Shown here in pieces: positions 1 to 6,033 of a stretch of 13,568 nt of DNA. The stretch is taken from NCBI GenBank assembly GCA_910589335.1, contig CAJUTW010000017.1, positions 1 through 13,568 on the forward strand, read 5' to 3'. The DNA is from an uncultured Bacilli bacterium (GTDB lineage: Bacteria; Bacillota_I; Bacilli_A; RF39; UBA660). The notes beneath the pieces were generated by a model that did no database searches, was not told where the DNA came from, and saw nothing but the letters and a program-made list of their open reading frames with translations. Both the position numbers and the translations under genes were made by a program. The first letter of the stretch is position 1. Each line of letters opens with the position of its first letter.

Positions 1-366
1 ATTACATCCTAAACTATGTCCCATTAGAATAATTTTTTTATAACCAAGTTCTTTAATTTTATTAACCCAAACATCAATATCAATTAAAGAATCTTCGAAT
101 ATTTCAAATGTTGCTCCTTCAATTATTATACTACCATCTTTTTTGTGAAGACAGTTAATATAATTATGTCCCCGATTATGTCCGTAAAAAAAACTTATAC
201 CTTTAGTATTTAAATACTTTCCAAGTTTATATGCAAATTTGTTGTTTAATATACTTTGAGCTTGACCATGAATAAATAAAATGCAAATATCTTTTTTTAA
301 AGAATTAAAATAAGTTCCTTGAAGTTCGATATTATCTTTTGTACACTCATATAATAAATCAATCAT
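1..366 (-). CDS. DUF1749-type alpha/beta hydrolase, C-terminus cut by window edge
   Basis: This is the first 122 codons of a gene that runs off the left edge in frame. The translation begins MIDLLYECTKDNIELQG and is an alpha/beta-hydrolase N-terminal half. An oxyanion-loop-like FIHG lies at about residues 31-34, a NRGHN segment at about 64-68, an EIFED motif at about 89-93, and the nucleophile elbow GHSLGC at about 116-121 with Ser118 as the presumed nucleophile. The NRG...EIFED..DID...GHSLGC pattern is what I recall from bacterial DUF1749 proteins, which are putative serine hydrolases of unknown substrate. The acid and His of the triad would lie outside the window. The start ATG is preceded by a good ribosome binding site, AAAGGAG, at 375-381. 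No signal peptide is visible, so it is probably cytoplasmic. It sits behind the lepB terminator with its own candidate promoter, so it is likely a separate transcription unit. The fold is secure; the substrate cannot be told. Confidence 0.85.
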   Translation of the reverse strand, partial: MIDLLYECTKDNIELQGTYFNSLKKDICILFIHGQAQSILNNKFAYKLGKYLNTKGISFFYGHNRGHNYINCLHKKDGSIIIEGATFEIFEDSLIDIDVWVNKIKELGYKKIILMGHSLGCN

Positions 367-404
367 TTACACACTCCTTTTTCTTTTATAAAATTTTAGA
401 ATTA

Positions 405-434
405 TTTATAAAGTATTCATATTTTTATTTTCAA
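405..434 (-). promoter_or_regulatory. Candidate sigma-A promoter of the alpha/beta hydrolase
   Basis: Read on the minus strand, a -35 box TTGAAA (429-434) and a -10 box TATAAA (405-410) are separated by 18 bases. Transcription would start near 398, giving a leader of about 30 bases with the ribosome binding site AAAGGAG. Both boxes match the sigma-A consensus at 5 of 6 positions, but in such AT-rich sequence chance matches are common. Confidence 0.5.
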
Positions 435-526
435 TTTGAATAAAAATTATGGAAATCATTTTTAATTATCATATTTATTATATCATATAAAACTATTTTA
501 TTATTTTCTTATTAATAAAATATATC

Positions 527-548
527 TAAAAAACGACTAAAGTCGTTC
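527..548 (-). terminator. Terminator downstream of lepB
   Basis: Immediately after the lepB stop codon the minus strand reads AACGAC-TTTA-GTCGTT followed by TTTTAG. This is a 6-bp stem with two G-C pairs, a tetraloop and a short U-tract. It closes the rplS-lepB unit. The U-tract is short, so termination may be partial. Confidence 0.6.
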
Positions 549-1061
549 TTAATCTTTATTACCAAATCTATTAAATGGAAATATAATAAAACTAGTTTTT
601 CCTAAAATATCTTTTTTATTAAAAGAGCCAAAATATCTACTATCCATAGAATTTTCTCTATTATCTCCTAAAACATAATATTCATTCTTTGGAACCTTAT
701 AATAAAAATCTTCTGTTTTTCCATAACCATATGAATCTTTAATCTTTTTTCCATTTATAAAAATTTTTCCACCTTCACAAGATATTTCTTCTCCAGGAAG
801 AGCTATTATTCTTTTTATTATATATTCACTACCTTCATCTATAACGACAATATCATATCTTTTTATTTCTTTATTATGATAAGTTATTCTATCAAGTAAC
901 ATTACATCTTTATCATGAAGTGTTTTCATCATACTTTCTCCATTAACAATAATTGGAGAGATTACAAATTGCTTAATTAAAATTATTAAAATTATTATTA
1001 ATATGTATGGAAAATATTCTTTAAAAAATATTTTTAATTTGTTTTTACTTGTTTCATTCAT
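549..1061 (-). CDS. lepB: Signal peptidase I
   Basis: Type I signal peptidase, a membrane-anchored Ser/Lys protease that cleaves signal peptides from exported preproteins on the outer face of the membrane. A single N-terminal membrane segment spans about residues 18-34, after a Lys-rich cytoplasmic stretch. The catalytic Ser43 is in GESMMKTL, and the general base Lys83 is in IIKRIIALPGEE. The conserved C-terminal box LGDNRENSMDSRYFG lies at about 131-145. The Lys base marks the bacterial P-type enzyme rather than the SipW/ER type, which has His. The length of 170 aa is normal for a short Gram-positive SPase I. The start ATG follows a weak AGGTGA site (TTTAGGTGAATAT). It lies just downstream of rplS across an intercistronic hairpin, so it is probably expressed partly by readthrough from the rplS promoter. 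The identification is firm. Confidence 0.97.
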   Translation of the reverse strand: MNETSKNKLKIFFKEYFPYILIIILIILIKQFVISPIIVNGESMMKTLHDKDVMLLDRITYHNKEIKRYDIVVIDEGSEYIIKRIIALPGEEISCEGGKIFINGKKIKDSYGYGKTEDFYYKVPKNEYYVLGDNRENSMDSRYFGSFNKKDILGKTSFIIFPFNRFGNKD

Positions 1062-1077
1062 ATATTCACCTAAATAA

Positions 1078-1101
1078 AAAATAAGGCCTTGGCCTTATTT
1101 T
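1078..1101 (-). terminator. Intercistronic hairpin between rplS and lepB
   Basis: The perfect palindrome AAAATAAGGCC-(2 nt)-GGCCTTATTTT overlaps the last base pairs of the rplS stop codon. On the minus strand it is followed by a T-rich run (TTTTTTATTT counting stem and tail), as in an intrinsic terminator. Because lepB starts only 17 bases further on and has no clear promoter of its own, this is best read as a partial terminator or attenuator that lowers lepB expression relative to rplS. The plus strand also ends in a T-rich run, so it could act both ways. Confidence 0.7.
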
Positions 1102-1447
1102 ATTTTTGTCCTCTTTCTTTAATACGGTATCCGCCAACCATACCTCTAAGGAATGTAAGTTTAGCACGTCTAACTTTACCTTTACGGATAACTGTAATAC
1201 CAGCAATCTTTGGTGAATGTATAGGGAAAGTTCTTTCAACTCCAATACCACTAGACATTTTACGAACTGTAAATGTCTCATTAACAGACCCTCCACGACG
1301 AGCAACAACAACACCTTCAAAAGCTTGAATACGTTCTCTTTTTCCTTCAATAATCTTAACATCTACTCTAACAGTATATCCAACACGAAATTCTGGAATG
1401 TTAGGATTTATTTGCTTAGCGTTTATTTTGTCAATAATATTACTCAT
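1100..1447 (-). CDS. rplS: 50S ribosomal protein L19
   Basis: Ribosomal protein L19, which sits at the 30S-50S interface. The 115-aa length is the family norm. Recognisable conserved segments are PEFRVGYTVRVDVKI at residues 18-32, the RIQAFEGVVVARRGG block at about 39-53, FTVRKMSSGIGVERTFPIHSP at about 59-79, and the basic C-terminus KVRRAKLTFLRG at about 90-101. The ATG is preceded by GAGAGGAG. In most Bacillota rplS directly follows trmD; here trmD lies about 2.1 kb upstream, separated by three other reading frames and two terminators, and rplS has its own strong promoter and a structured leader. The upstream strand-mates are therefore not in its main transcription unit. lepB follows after a hairpin. 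Confidence 0.98.
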   Translation of the reverse strand: MSNIIDKINAKQINPNIPEFRVGYTVRVDVKIIEGKRERIQAFEGVVVARRGGSVNETFTVRKMSSGIGVERTFPIHSPKIAGITVIRKGKVRRAKLTFLRGMVGGYRIKERGQK

Positions 1448-1520
1448 TTTAAGTTCTCCTCTCTATATATGTGTTTTTTAATGATCTTAATAGAAATATC
1501 AGCGGATCATTCACTTGACG
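1448..1520 (-). promoter_or_regulatory. Structured 5' leader of rplS, candidate L19 autoregulatory leader
   Basis: The roughly 73-base leader between the predicted transcription start (near 1520) and the rplS ATG contains a hairpin. AATGATC (1505-1511) pairs with GATCATT (1480-1486) around an 18-base loop beginning CGCTGATATT. The Shine-Dalgarno GAGAGGAG follows at about 1454-1461. Rfam describes an L19 leader in Bacillota that is thought to bind L19 and repress translation. Position and size fit, but I have not aligned it to that model, so the assignment is tentative. Confidence 0.5.
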
Positions 1521-1526
1521 TCTTAA

Positions 1527-1555
1527 ATCATATCACAACATTATTAAAAAGTAAA
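1527..1555 (-). promoter_or_regulatory. Sigma-A promoter of rplS
   Basis: On the minus strand a -35 box TTTACT (1550-1555) and a -10 box TATGAT (1527-1532) are separated by exactly 17 bases, with an upstream TG (TGATATGAT) making an extended -10. It lies just after the terminator of the preceding unit and at the right distance for the rplS leader. Confidence 0.75.
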
Positions 1556-1560
1556 GAAAA

Positions 1561-1593
1561 TAAAGAAAAAATCTTATTATTTTATAAGATTTT
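1561..1593 (-). terminator. Terminator of the DUF5305-like unit
   Basis: The minus strand carries a 10-bp stem AAAATCTTAT / ATAAGATTTT with a 6-base loop, followed by TTCTTTATTTTC. It lies 8 bases beyond the stop of the small membrane ORF at 1601-1699 and just before the rplS promoter, so it separates the two units. The stem is AT-rich, with only two G-C pairs. Confidence 0.65.
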
Positions 1594-1600
1594 CTTTACT

Positions 1601-1699
1601 TCAATTATAATTACTAAAAACTGAATATATAAATACAATTAATAAAATTGTTAAAAGTAGAATCATTAAAAATAAATTTTTTGTATTTACACTGTTCAT
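1601..1699 (-). CDS. Candidate 32-residue single-pass membrane peptide
   Basis: A 33-codon frame not long enough for usual gene calls. It reads MNSVNTKNLFLMI then a run of Leu, Ile, Val, Thr and Phe, ending YSVFSNYN and TGA. Residues about 9-28 form one convincing membrane segment with a polar N-terminus containing a Lys. It begins 7 bases after the stop of the DUF5305-like membrane protein and ends 8 bases before a terminator hairpin, exactly where the last cistron of that unit would be. Against it: no clear Shine-Dalgarno sequence, and AT-rich DNA easily encodes hydrophobic stretches. If real, it may be a small partner of the upstream membrane protein; that is inference only. It would be the only gene in the window with a TGA stop. 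Confidence 0.4.
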   Translation of the reverse strand: MNSVNTKNLFLMILLLTILLIVFIYSVFSNYN

Positions 1700-1706
1700 T
1701 TAACTT

Positions 1707-2969
1707 TTAGTTTGTAAAATCTGACTCTTTCATAACATATTTATATATTCTTTCATCGTCTTCTACAATAAATTCGCTTTTGATATCATTTATTTTACAA
1801 TAAATAATAGGTTTATTTAGAGTGTTTCTAGCATCCATTAATTCATCAAAATTTTCTACTTTAGTAATTGATTTTTCTCTTGTTGTTACAAAACCATTTC
1901 TAGCTATTACAATTAGACGATCATATTCTCTTAAGATATAGGCAAGTTTTGTTTGATATTCATTTCGTTTCGTAGTAACTTTTAAAACTAATTTTGTAAG
2001 TCTAAATAATATTAAAAGTGCTACTAAAATTAATAAAGATCCAATAAGAGCAAAAATAATGTTATATTGATTCCAGGTATTATTATTTATTTCTACTACT
2101 TTATCTTTATTTGAAATAGTATTTTTTGTTATTCCGAAAGTAGAATTTCCTAAAGAGAATAAAGTTGATGCTACTTTCCTTGTTTCTTTTTCTTCATCTA
2201 AATACATACTAATTTCTAGAGTTGCAGAAGAATTTACAGCATAATTATTTTTATATCCTAAAACAAAATCATTATATTCTTTGAAATTTATTTCAATATT
2301 TTTATTTAAATCAATTTTTCTTCTTAAGTCCTTAATTTTTGTTTTCTTTATTAATAAATCTTCATTTTCATAAAGTATTTTTCTATTATTATCATATATT
2401 TTCATAGTAGCAACAACATGATAAGATAAATCATAGTCTATATCAGTTGAAAAATCGACTTTATATTTAAATTTAGTTTTAATTTTATTTGTTATTGAAG
2501 TTAAATATTCCATTCCTTCATTTAAACAAGTATTTGGATAATAATCCACACTGTCAACACAAACATTATAATTAATATCACTATTTTCACTATAAATAAT
2601 TTTCATATTTCTTCCAAAATTTAGTGCCTGTAATATTAAAATACATGCCCATACAAATAATAGTAGAATGAATAAAACAGAAACTACTACTCTTGTTTCA
2701 AAACTAATATGAACTTTTTTTCCAAATAACTTATTTATAATATCAATGCGTTTTTTTGATTTGTTTTTTTGATTTTCCTTATTTATTCTTTTATATTTAG
2801 ATAGTAAACTATTATTTTCTGTTTTTTCAGGTTCTATGATTTTATTATTCTCTAATAATTCTTCGTTATCATGATCAAGAATTTCAACTTCAGATTTATT
2901 TGAATTTTCAATGATAATATTATCTTTTTCTGATTCTTGAATATAATTTTTTTTATTTTCATTAAACAT
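1707..2969 (-). CDS. DUF5305-like two-TM membrane protein
   Basis: A membrane protein of about 420 aa. An acidic, Asn/Lys-rich cytoplasmic N-terminus (about 1-90) precedes TM1 (about 94-116). An extracytoplasmic domain of about 185 residues follows, with Cys137 and Cys148 that could pair, then TM2 (about 303-324) and a basic cytoplasmic C-terminal region of about 95 residues. The topology and the SYHVVATMKIYDNN stretch resemble DUF5305 proteins, a family of unknown function known in archaea and bacteria; this is recalled similarity, not a search result. Two starts are possible. The ATG at 2969 has GGTGGTGA upstream, near-perfect but with long spacing. A TTG at 2987 has AAAGGA at 7 bases and would add MVVKSY. 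I prefer the ATG; the mature topology is unaffected. It has its own promoter and is followed closely by the 32-residue membrane ORF and a terminator. Confidence 0.75.
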   Translation of the reverse strand: MFNENKKNYIQESEKDNIIIENSNKSEVEILDHDNEELLENNKIIEPEKTENNSLLSKYKRINKENQKNKSKKRIDIINKLFGKKVHISFETRVVVSVLFILLLFVWACILILQALNFGRNMKIIYSENSDINYNVCVDSVDYYPNTCLNEGMEYLTSITNKIKTKFKYKVDFSTDIDYDLSYHVVATMKIYDNNRKILYENEDLLIKKTKIKDLRRKIDLNKNIEINFKEYNDFVLGYKNNYAVNSSATLEISMYLDEEKETRKVASTLFSLGNSTFGITKNTISNKDKVVEINNNTWNQYNIIFALIGSLLILVALLILFRLTKLVLKVTTKRNEYQTKLAYILREYDRLIVIARNGFVTTREKSITKVENFDELMDARNTLNKPIIYCKINDIKSEFIVEDDERIYKYVMKESDFTN

Positions 2970-3045
2970 GTAGCTTTTCACCACCAATAACTTATCCTTT
3001 AAATTAGTAGTAAATAAAAATACAATATGCTTATTATTCTACTAT

Positions 3046-3075
3046 ATTATAAATTATAACATATTATTTTTACAA
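3046..3075 (-). promoter_or_regulatory. Candidate sigma-A promoter of the DUF5305-like gene
   Basis: On the minus strand TTGTAA (3070-3075) lies 18 bases before a perfect TATAAT (3046-3051). A second TATAAT sits 7 bases upstream at 3053-3058. Transcription would start near 3039, giving a leader of about 70 bases. The -35 box directly follows the U-tract of the upstream terminator, a compact arrangement. Confidence 0.6.
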
Positions 3076-3104
3076 AAAAAAGAAAAAAAGTCATTACTTG
3101 ACTT
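3076..3104 (-). terminator. Terminator of the metallopeptidase-trmD operon
   Basis: Six bases past the last stop codon of the operon, the minus strand reads AAGTCA-AGTAA-TGACTT followed by TTTTTCTTTTTTTT. This is a 6-bp stem with a 5-base loop and a long U-tract, a standard intrinsic terminator. Confidence 0.85.
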
Positions 3105-3109
3105 AATTT

Positions 3110-3568
3110 TTATCTACTTCTTGTACTATTTTTATTATTTAAAATTTCTAAATACTTATTTTGAAGTTCTAGTATTCTTTTTTTTGCTTCTTTTTGTAGA
3201 GTGATTAACTGTTTTGACATTTTTTCTAGTTCTAACTGATTTAGATATTCACGATATTTTACTTTTATTTCTAACCTAAACTTTTCAATTTGATTTAAAA
3301 CTTCTTGTAAAGATTCGCCTGAATCATCATTATCATCAACTAATAAATCTGTTAGATAATTTATTAATTTAGTAAATTTTTTATTTACTTTTTTATTTAC
3401 TAAAGGATTTGCTAATTTTTTATCATAAACTTTTATAGCCTTTATTTGACAGTTATTTATTTTAAAAATTTTATTTTTAGAAGCCATCATAAAACCTTTT
3501 AGATTTATAATTTCGGATTTATCAATTAATTTATTTTTATTTTTATATTTTAATACAACACTATACAT
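3110..3568 (-). CDS. Unknown coiled-coil protein, last gene of the trmD operon
   Basis: I do not recognise this 152-aa protein. It is Lys-rich and probably basic overall. The N-terminal third looks like short beta strands (MYSVVLKYKNKNK...KGFMMAS). A central acidic break, DDNDDSGES, lies at about residues 77-85. Residues about 86-143 are predicted by eye to be a long amphipathic helix or coiled coil rich in Glu, Leu, Lys and Gln. There is no membrane segment, signal peptide or obvious catalytic motif. It starts 8 bases after trmD with AGTAGGTG as ribosome binding site and is followed by a strong terminator, so it is co-transcribed with the RNA-modification genes upstream. A structural or RNA/ribosome-associated role would fit the company it keeps, but nothing in the sequence proves it. 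Confidence 0.8.
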   Translation of the reverse strand: MYSVVLKYKNKNKLIDKSEIINLKGFMMASKNKIFKINNCQIKAIKVYDKKLANPLVNKKVNKKFTKLINYLTDLLVDDNDDSGESLQEVLNQIEKFRLEIKVKYREYLNQLELEKMSKQLITLQKEAKKRILELQNKYLEILNNKNSTRSR

Positions 3569-3576
3569 AAAAACAC

Positions 3577-4248
3577 CTACTTTTTATCTATTAAATCAGG
3601 TCGTCTTTCTTTAGTTCTTTTAAGACTCTCTGTATATCTATATTCCGCTATTTTTTTATGATCACCTGAAAGTAGTATTTCTGGTACTTCCATTCCTTCA
3701 AATACTCTAGGTTTTGTATAGCTTGGATAATCAAGTAAATAATTATCTTTAAAAGAATCATCGATGTGACTTCTTTCGTTTATTACTCCTGGAATTAATC
3801 TAACAATAGAATCAACTAAAACCATTGCAGGTATTTCTCCTCCTGTTAATACATAGTCTCCTATACTTATTTCTAAGTCACAAATACTTCTGATTCTATC
3901 ATCAAAACCTTCATAATGACCACAGATTATAATTAAATGTTTTTCTTCACTTAAATCATACGCCATTTTTTGTTTGTAAGGAATACCATCTGGAGTAAGT
4001 AAAATAATTTTTGATTCTTCTGTTTTAATTGTTTTTATACAATCGAAGATTGGTTGGCACATTAATACCATTCCTGCTCCGCCACCATAAGGAGTATCAT
4101 CAACTTTATTATGAGGATCGGTTGTGTAATCTCTAAAATTAATTAAATTAATTTCAACTTTTTTATTTTCTTGAGCTCGTTTAATTATTGATTCTTCAAA
4201 AGAACCATTAAACATATTTGGAAATAAAGTTAAAATATCTATCTTCAT
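3577..4248 (-). CDS. trmD: tRNA (guanine-37-N1)-methyltransferase
   Basis: TrmD uses S-adenosylmethionine to methylate N1 of G37 next to the anticodon, which prevents +1 frameshifting. It is a trefoil-knot (SPOUT) homodimer. Visible family motifs are MKIDILTLFPNMF at the start, the DDTPYGGGAGMVL loop at residues 50-62, CGHYEGFDDRI at 109-119, and the SAM-binding knot SIGDYVLTGGEIPAMVLVD at 128-146. The DDSF segment at 163-166 includes the region of the catalytic Asp, and LLDYPSYTKPRVFEG follows at 171-185. The 223 aa is at the short end for the family (about 240). It starts 15 bases after rimM with AGGGG as ribosome binding site. The rimM-trmD pairing is the usual one, but rplS does not follow directly here. 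Confidence 0.98.
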   Translation of the reverse strand: MKIDILTLFPNMFNGSFEESIIKRAQENKKVEINLINFRDYTTDPHNKVDDTPYGGGAGMVLMCQPIFDCIKTIKTEESKIILLTPDGIPYKQKMAYDLSEEKHLIIICGHYEGFDDRIRSICDLEISIGDYVLTGGEIPAMVLVDSIVRLIPGVINERSHIDDSFKDNYLLDYPSYTKPRVFEGMEVPEILLSGDHKKIAEYRYTESLKRTKERRPDLIDKK

Positions 4249-4263
4249 CTTTTTTCGCCCCTA

Positions 4264-4749
4264 TTATTCCATTCCATCGATTAATTCTATATATAACTCT
4301 TTTTTTTCTTTTGAAAAACCTTTAACCATGGGAGAGTTGTATGGAATTAATATTTCTTTATCTAATTTTACACGTAAAATCTTATTGGTACTACTTGCTA
4401 AAAAAATTTCCTCTATTATGCCACTTTTACCCTTATTTGTCAACACTTTGTATGTTATAAGTTCTTCATCAAGGATTTCGTTTTCATCTAATAATAAATC
4501 TGATTGATTAAAATAAACTTTCTTTTTTAGTAAAAATAGTACTTCATTTATATTATTAAAATTGTCTAGAGTAACCATATCATAATTTTTATGAACTCGA
4601 TAACTTTTAATTGTATATTCTTTATCATCAATAATTAATTTATTATCTATTTTAAATACTTTATTTTTAAAAGGAAAATCACTTAAAATTCTTATTTCTC
4701 CTTTTATTCCATGAGTATTAACAATTTTACCTATATATATTTTATTCAT
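4264..4749 (-). CDS. rimM: Ribosome maturation factor RimM
   Basis: RimM binds ribosomal protein S19 in pre-30S particles and helps 16S rRNA 3' domain folding. The 161-aa protein shows the N-terminal RimM barrel with IGKIVNTHGIKGEIRI at residues 5-20. A second PRC-type barrel covers about 95-161 and contains the conserved ILIPYNSPMVK (usually IPxxxxxV) near 132-142. The family's HGIKGE core is intact. Ribosome binding site AAAGGA lies within the last codons of the preceding CYTH gene, whose stop is only 2 bases before the ATG, so translation is probably coupled. trmD follows. Assignment is firm from motif plus context. Confidence 0.96.
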   Translation of the reverse strand: MNKIYIGKIVNTHGIKGEIRILSDFPFKNKVFKIDNKLIIDDKEYTIKSYRVHKNYDMVTLDNFNNINEVLFLLKKKVYFNQSDLLLDENEILDEELITYKVLTNKGKSGIIEEIFLASSTNKILRVKLDKEILIPYNSPMVKGFSKEKKELYIELIDGME

Positions 4750-4751
4750 AT

Positions 4752-5288
4752 TTATCCTTTCAAATTATGTATCATAGTATCATAATGACTATTTACAATA
4801 TTTTTAGAATCAATTCCTAAATTTATAGCAATTTTTTCTAAATCATTCTCATAATTATTTTTTATATCGTCATCTGGTACTATTATTTCTATTTCAACAA
4901 AACTACCTAATTGTTCTACTTCATCTAAACAAATATTAGCATTCATATATTTAGTATATCTTCTTTTTTTATTGACTTTAACCCATTCTTTATAGCCTAA
5001 TACTTTTAAAAAATCACAAGCTTTATTGTAGTCTTCTACTACGAATTCAATTTCTTGTGATTCACTTTTTTTAGAACTTTGTTTTTTTACATTCATTTCA
5101 CACTTATCATTAATTTTTCTAACTCTTAACCAAATAGTTCCTTCAACACTTTCAGTTTTATTTAAATCTTCTATAAAAATAGTATCACTTTGATATTGAA
5201 TTTTACTAATTTTACATTTATTGTATTCTAATATTTTTATAATTTCATCAAAATTATTTACTTGATATTTTAATTCTATTTCTCTCAA
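4752..5288 (-). CDS. CYTH domain protein (class IV adenylate cyclase / triphosphatase-like)
   Basis: CYTH proteins form a tunnel fold that binds triphosphates with metal ions; members are adenylate cyclases, thiamine triphosphatases or inorganic triphosphatases. The signature ExExK is at the N-terminus (EIELK). A basic WLRVRK strand, the FVEIEI strand near residue 135 after an LGS turn, and a terminal YDTM segment follow, as in CyaB/class IV-like members. The exact substrate cannot be read from sequence. The frame can be extended to a GTG at 5297, but that GTG lies inside the best ribosome binding site (AGGTGAG). I therefore prefer the TTG at 5288, which puts the ExExK at residues 3-7 as is normal for the family. 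It lies between a SpoU methylase (13 bases upstream) and rimM (2 bases downstream), in the middle of an RNA-maturation operon. Confidence 0.88.
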   Translation of the reverse strand: MREIELKYQVNNFDEIIKILEYNKCKISKIQYQSDTIFIEDLNKTESVEGTIWLRVRKINDKCEMNVKKQSSKKSESQEIEFVVEDYNKACDFLKVLGYKEWVKVNKKRRYTKYMNANICLDEVEQLGSFVEIEIIVPDDDIKNNYENDLEKIAINLGIDSKNIVNSHYDTMIHNLKG

Positions 5289-5301
5289 ATAACTCACCTA
5301 C

Positions 5302-6033
5302 TTAACTTAATTCATATAAAATTATACTACAAGCAACACCTACATTTAAACTTTCAACATTTTTATTCATTCTGATATAAATATTTTTATCACACATTTT
5401 TTGAATGTTTAATCTTACTCCATTGCCTTCATTTCCCATTACTAAACAAAAGCTATTTTTTTCTTCATTTGTTAAAGATTGTAAATCGACTCCATCATTT
5501 ACGTTTGTTCCATAAATTGAAATATTTTTCTTTTTTATGTTTTCTACTGCAGTTGCTGATGGCATTCTAATAATATTTATGTAATTATAAATACCTTGTG
5601 TCGCTCTTAAAACTTTAGGATTATATAAATCTGTTGTGTTTTCTGATAAAATAATCGTATCGATGTTAAATGCCACTGCACTACGAATAATTGTTCCTAA
5701 ATTACCAGGATCTTGAATTTCATCGAGTAGTAAAATTTTATTTCCTATAATTTCTTTGTTATTGTTTTTTTTACATAGAGCTACTATTTTTGGTATAGAA
5801 TCTAAGGTACTTATTTTTTTCATAACTTCATAACTTACAAAATTAATTTTTAAATCAGATAAAAACGATTCATTTTCAAGTAAAAATATTTCTAAAACAG
5901 TTCCTGCTTTTATAGCTTCATTTACTAAATGTTCTCCCTCTATTAGATAAGTATTAGTTAAATCACGATATTTTTTCTTTTGTAATTTTACCAAATTTTT
6001 TATTTTTTCATTTTCTAAACTAGTTATAACCAT
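5302..6033 (-). CDS. SpoU-family RNA 2'-O-methyltransferase (YsgA/TrmH-like)
   Basis: A SPOUT-class SAM-dependent methylase acting on ribose 2'-OH of rRNA or tRNA. The N-terminal substrate-binding region (about 1-90, with YLIEGEHLVNEA at 29-40) is followed by the SpoU domain. Motif 1 is DEIQDPGNLGTIIRSA at 104-119 with the catalytic-type Arg117. Motif 2 is VMGNEGNGV at 198-206, and motif 3 is MNKNVESLNVGVACS at 222-236. The length of 243 aa is normal. The ATG directly abuts the stop of the upstream metallopeptidase and has AAGGAG at 6 bases, so the two are coupled. In B. subtilis the related ysgA lies beside sspI and pheST; here those genes are about 1.5-2 kb away, supporting a YsgA-type assignment. 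The RNA target is not known from sequence. Confidence 0.93.
   Translation of the reverse strand: MVITSLENEKIKNLVKLQKKKYRDLTNTYLIEGEHLVNEAIKAGTVLEIFLLENESFLSDLKINFVSYEVMKKISTLDSIPKIVALCKKNNNKEIIGNKILLLDEIQDPGNLGTIIRSAVAFNIDTIILSENTTDLYNPKVLRATQGIYNYINIIRMPSATAVENIKKKNISIYGTNVNDGVDLQSLTNEEKNSFCLVMGNEGNGVRLNIQKMCDKNIYIRMNKNVESLNVGVACSIILYELS

Noticed and set aside
1089..1328. Plus-strand open frames opposite rplS and elsewhere opposite trmD, pheT, pheS and the tail-anchored gene
   Set aside because: They are reverse-complement shadows of well-identified minus-strand genes with no ribosome binding sites or family features.
1066..1362. A second minus-strand frame overlapping rplS (98 codons)
   Set aside because: It is an out-of-frame Leu-rich shadow of the rplS coding sequence, which is unmistakable in the other frame.
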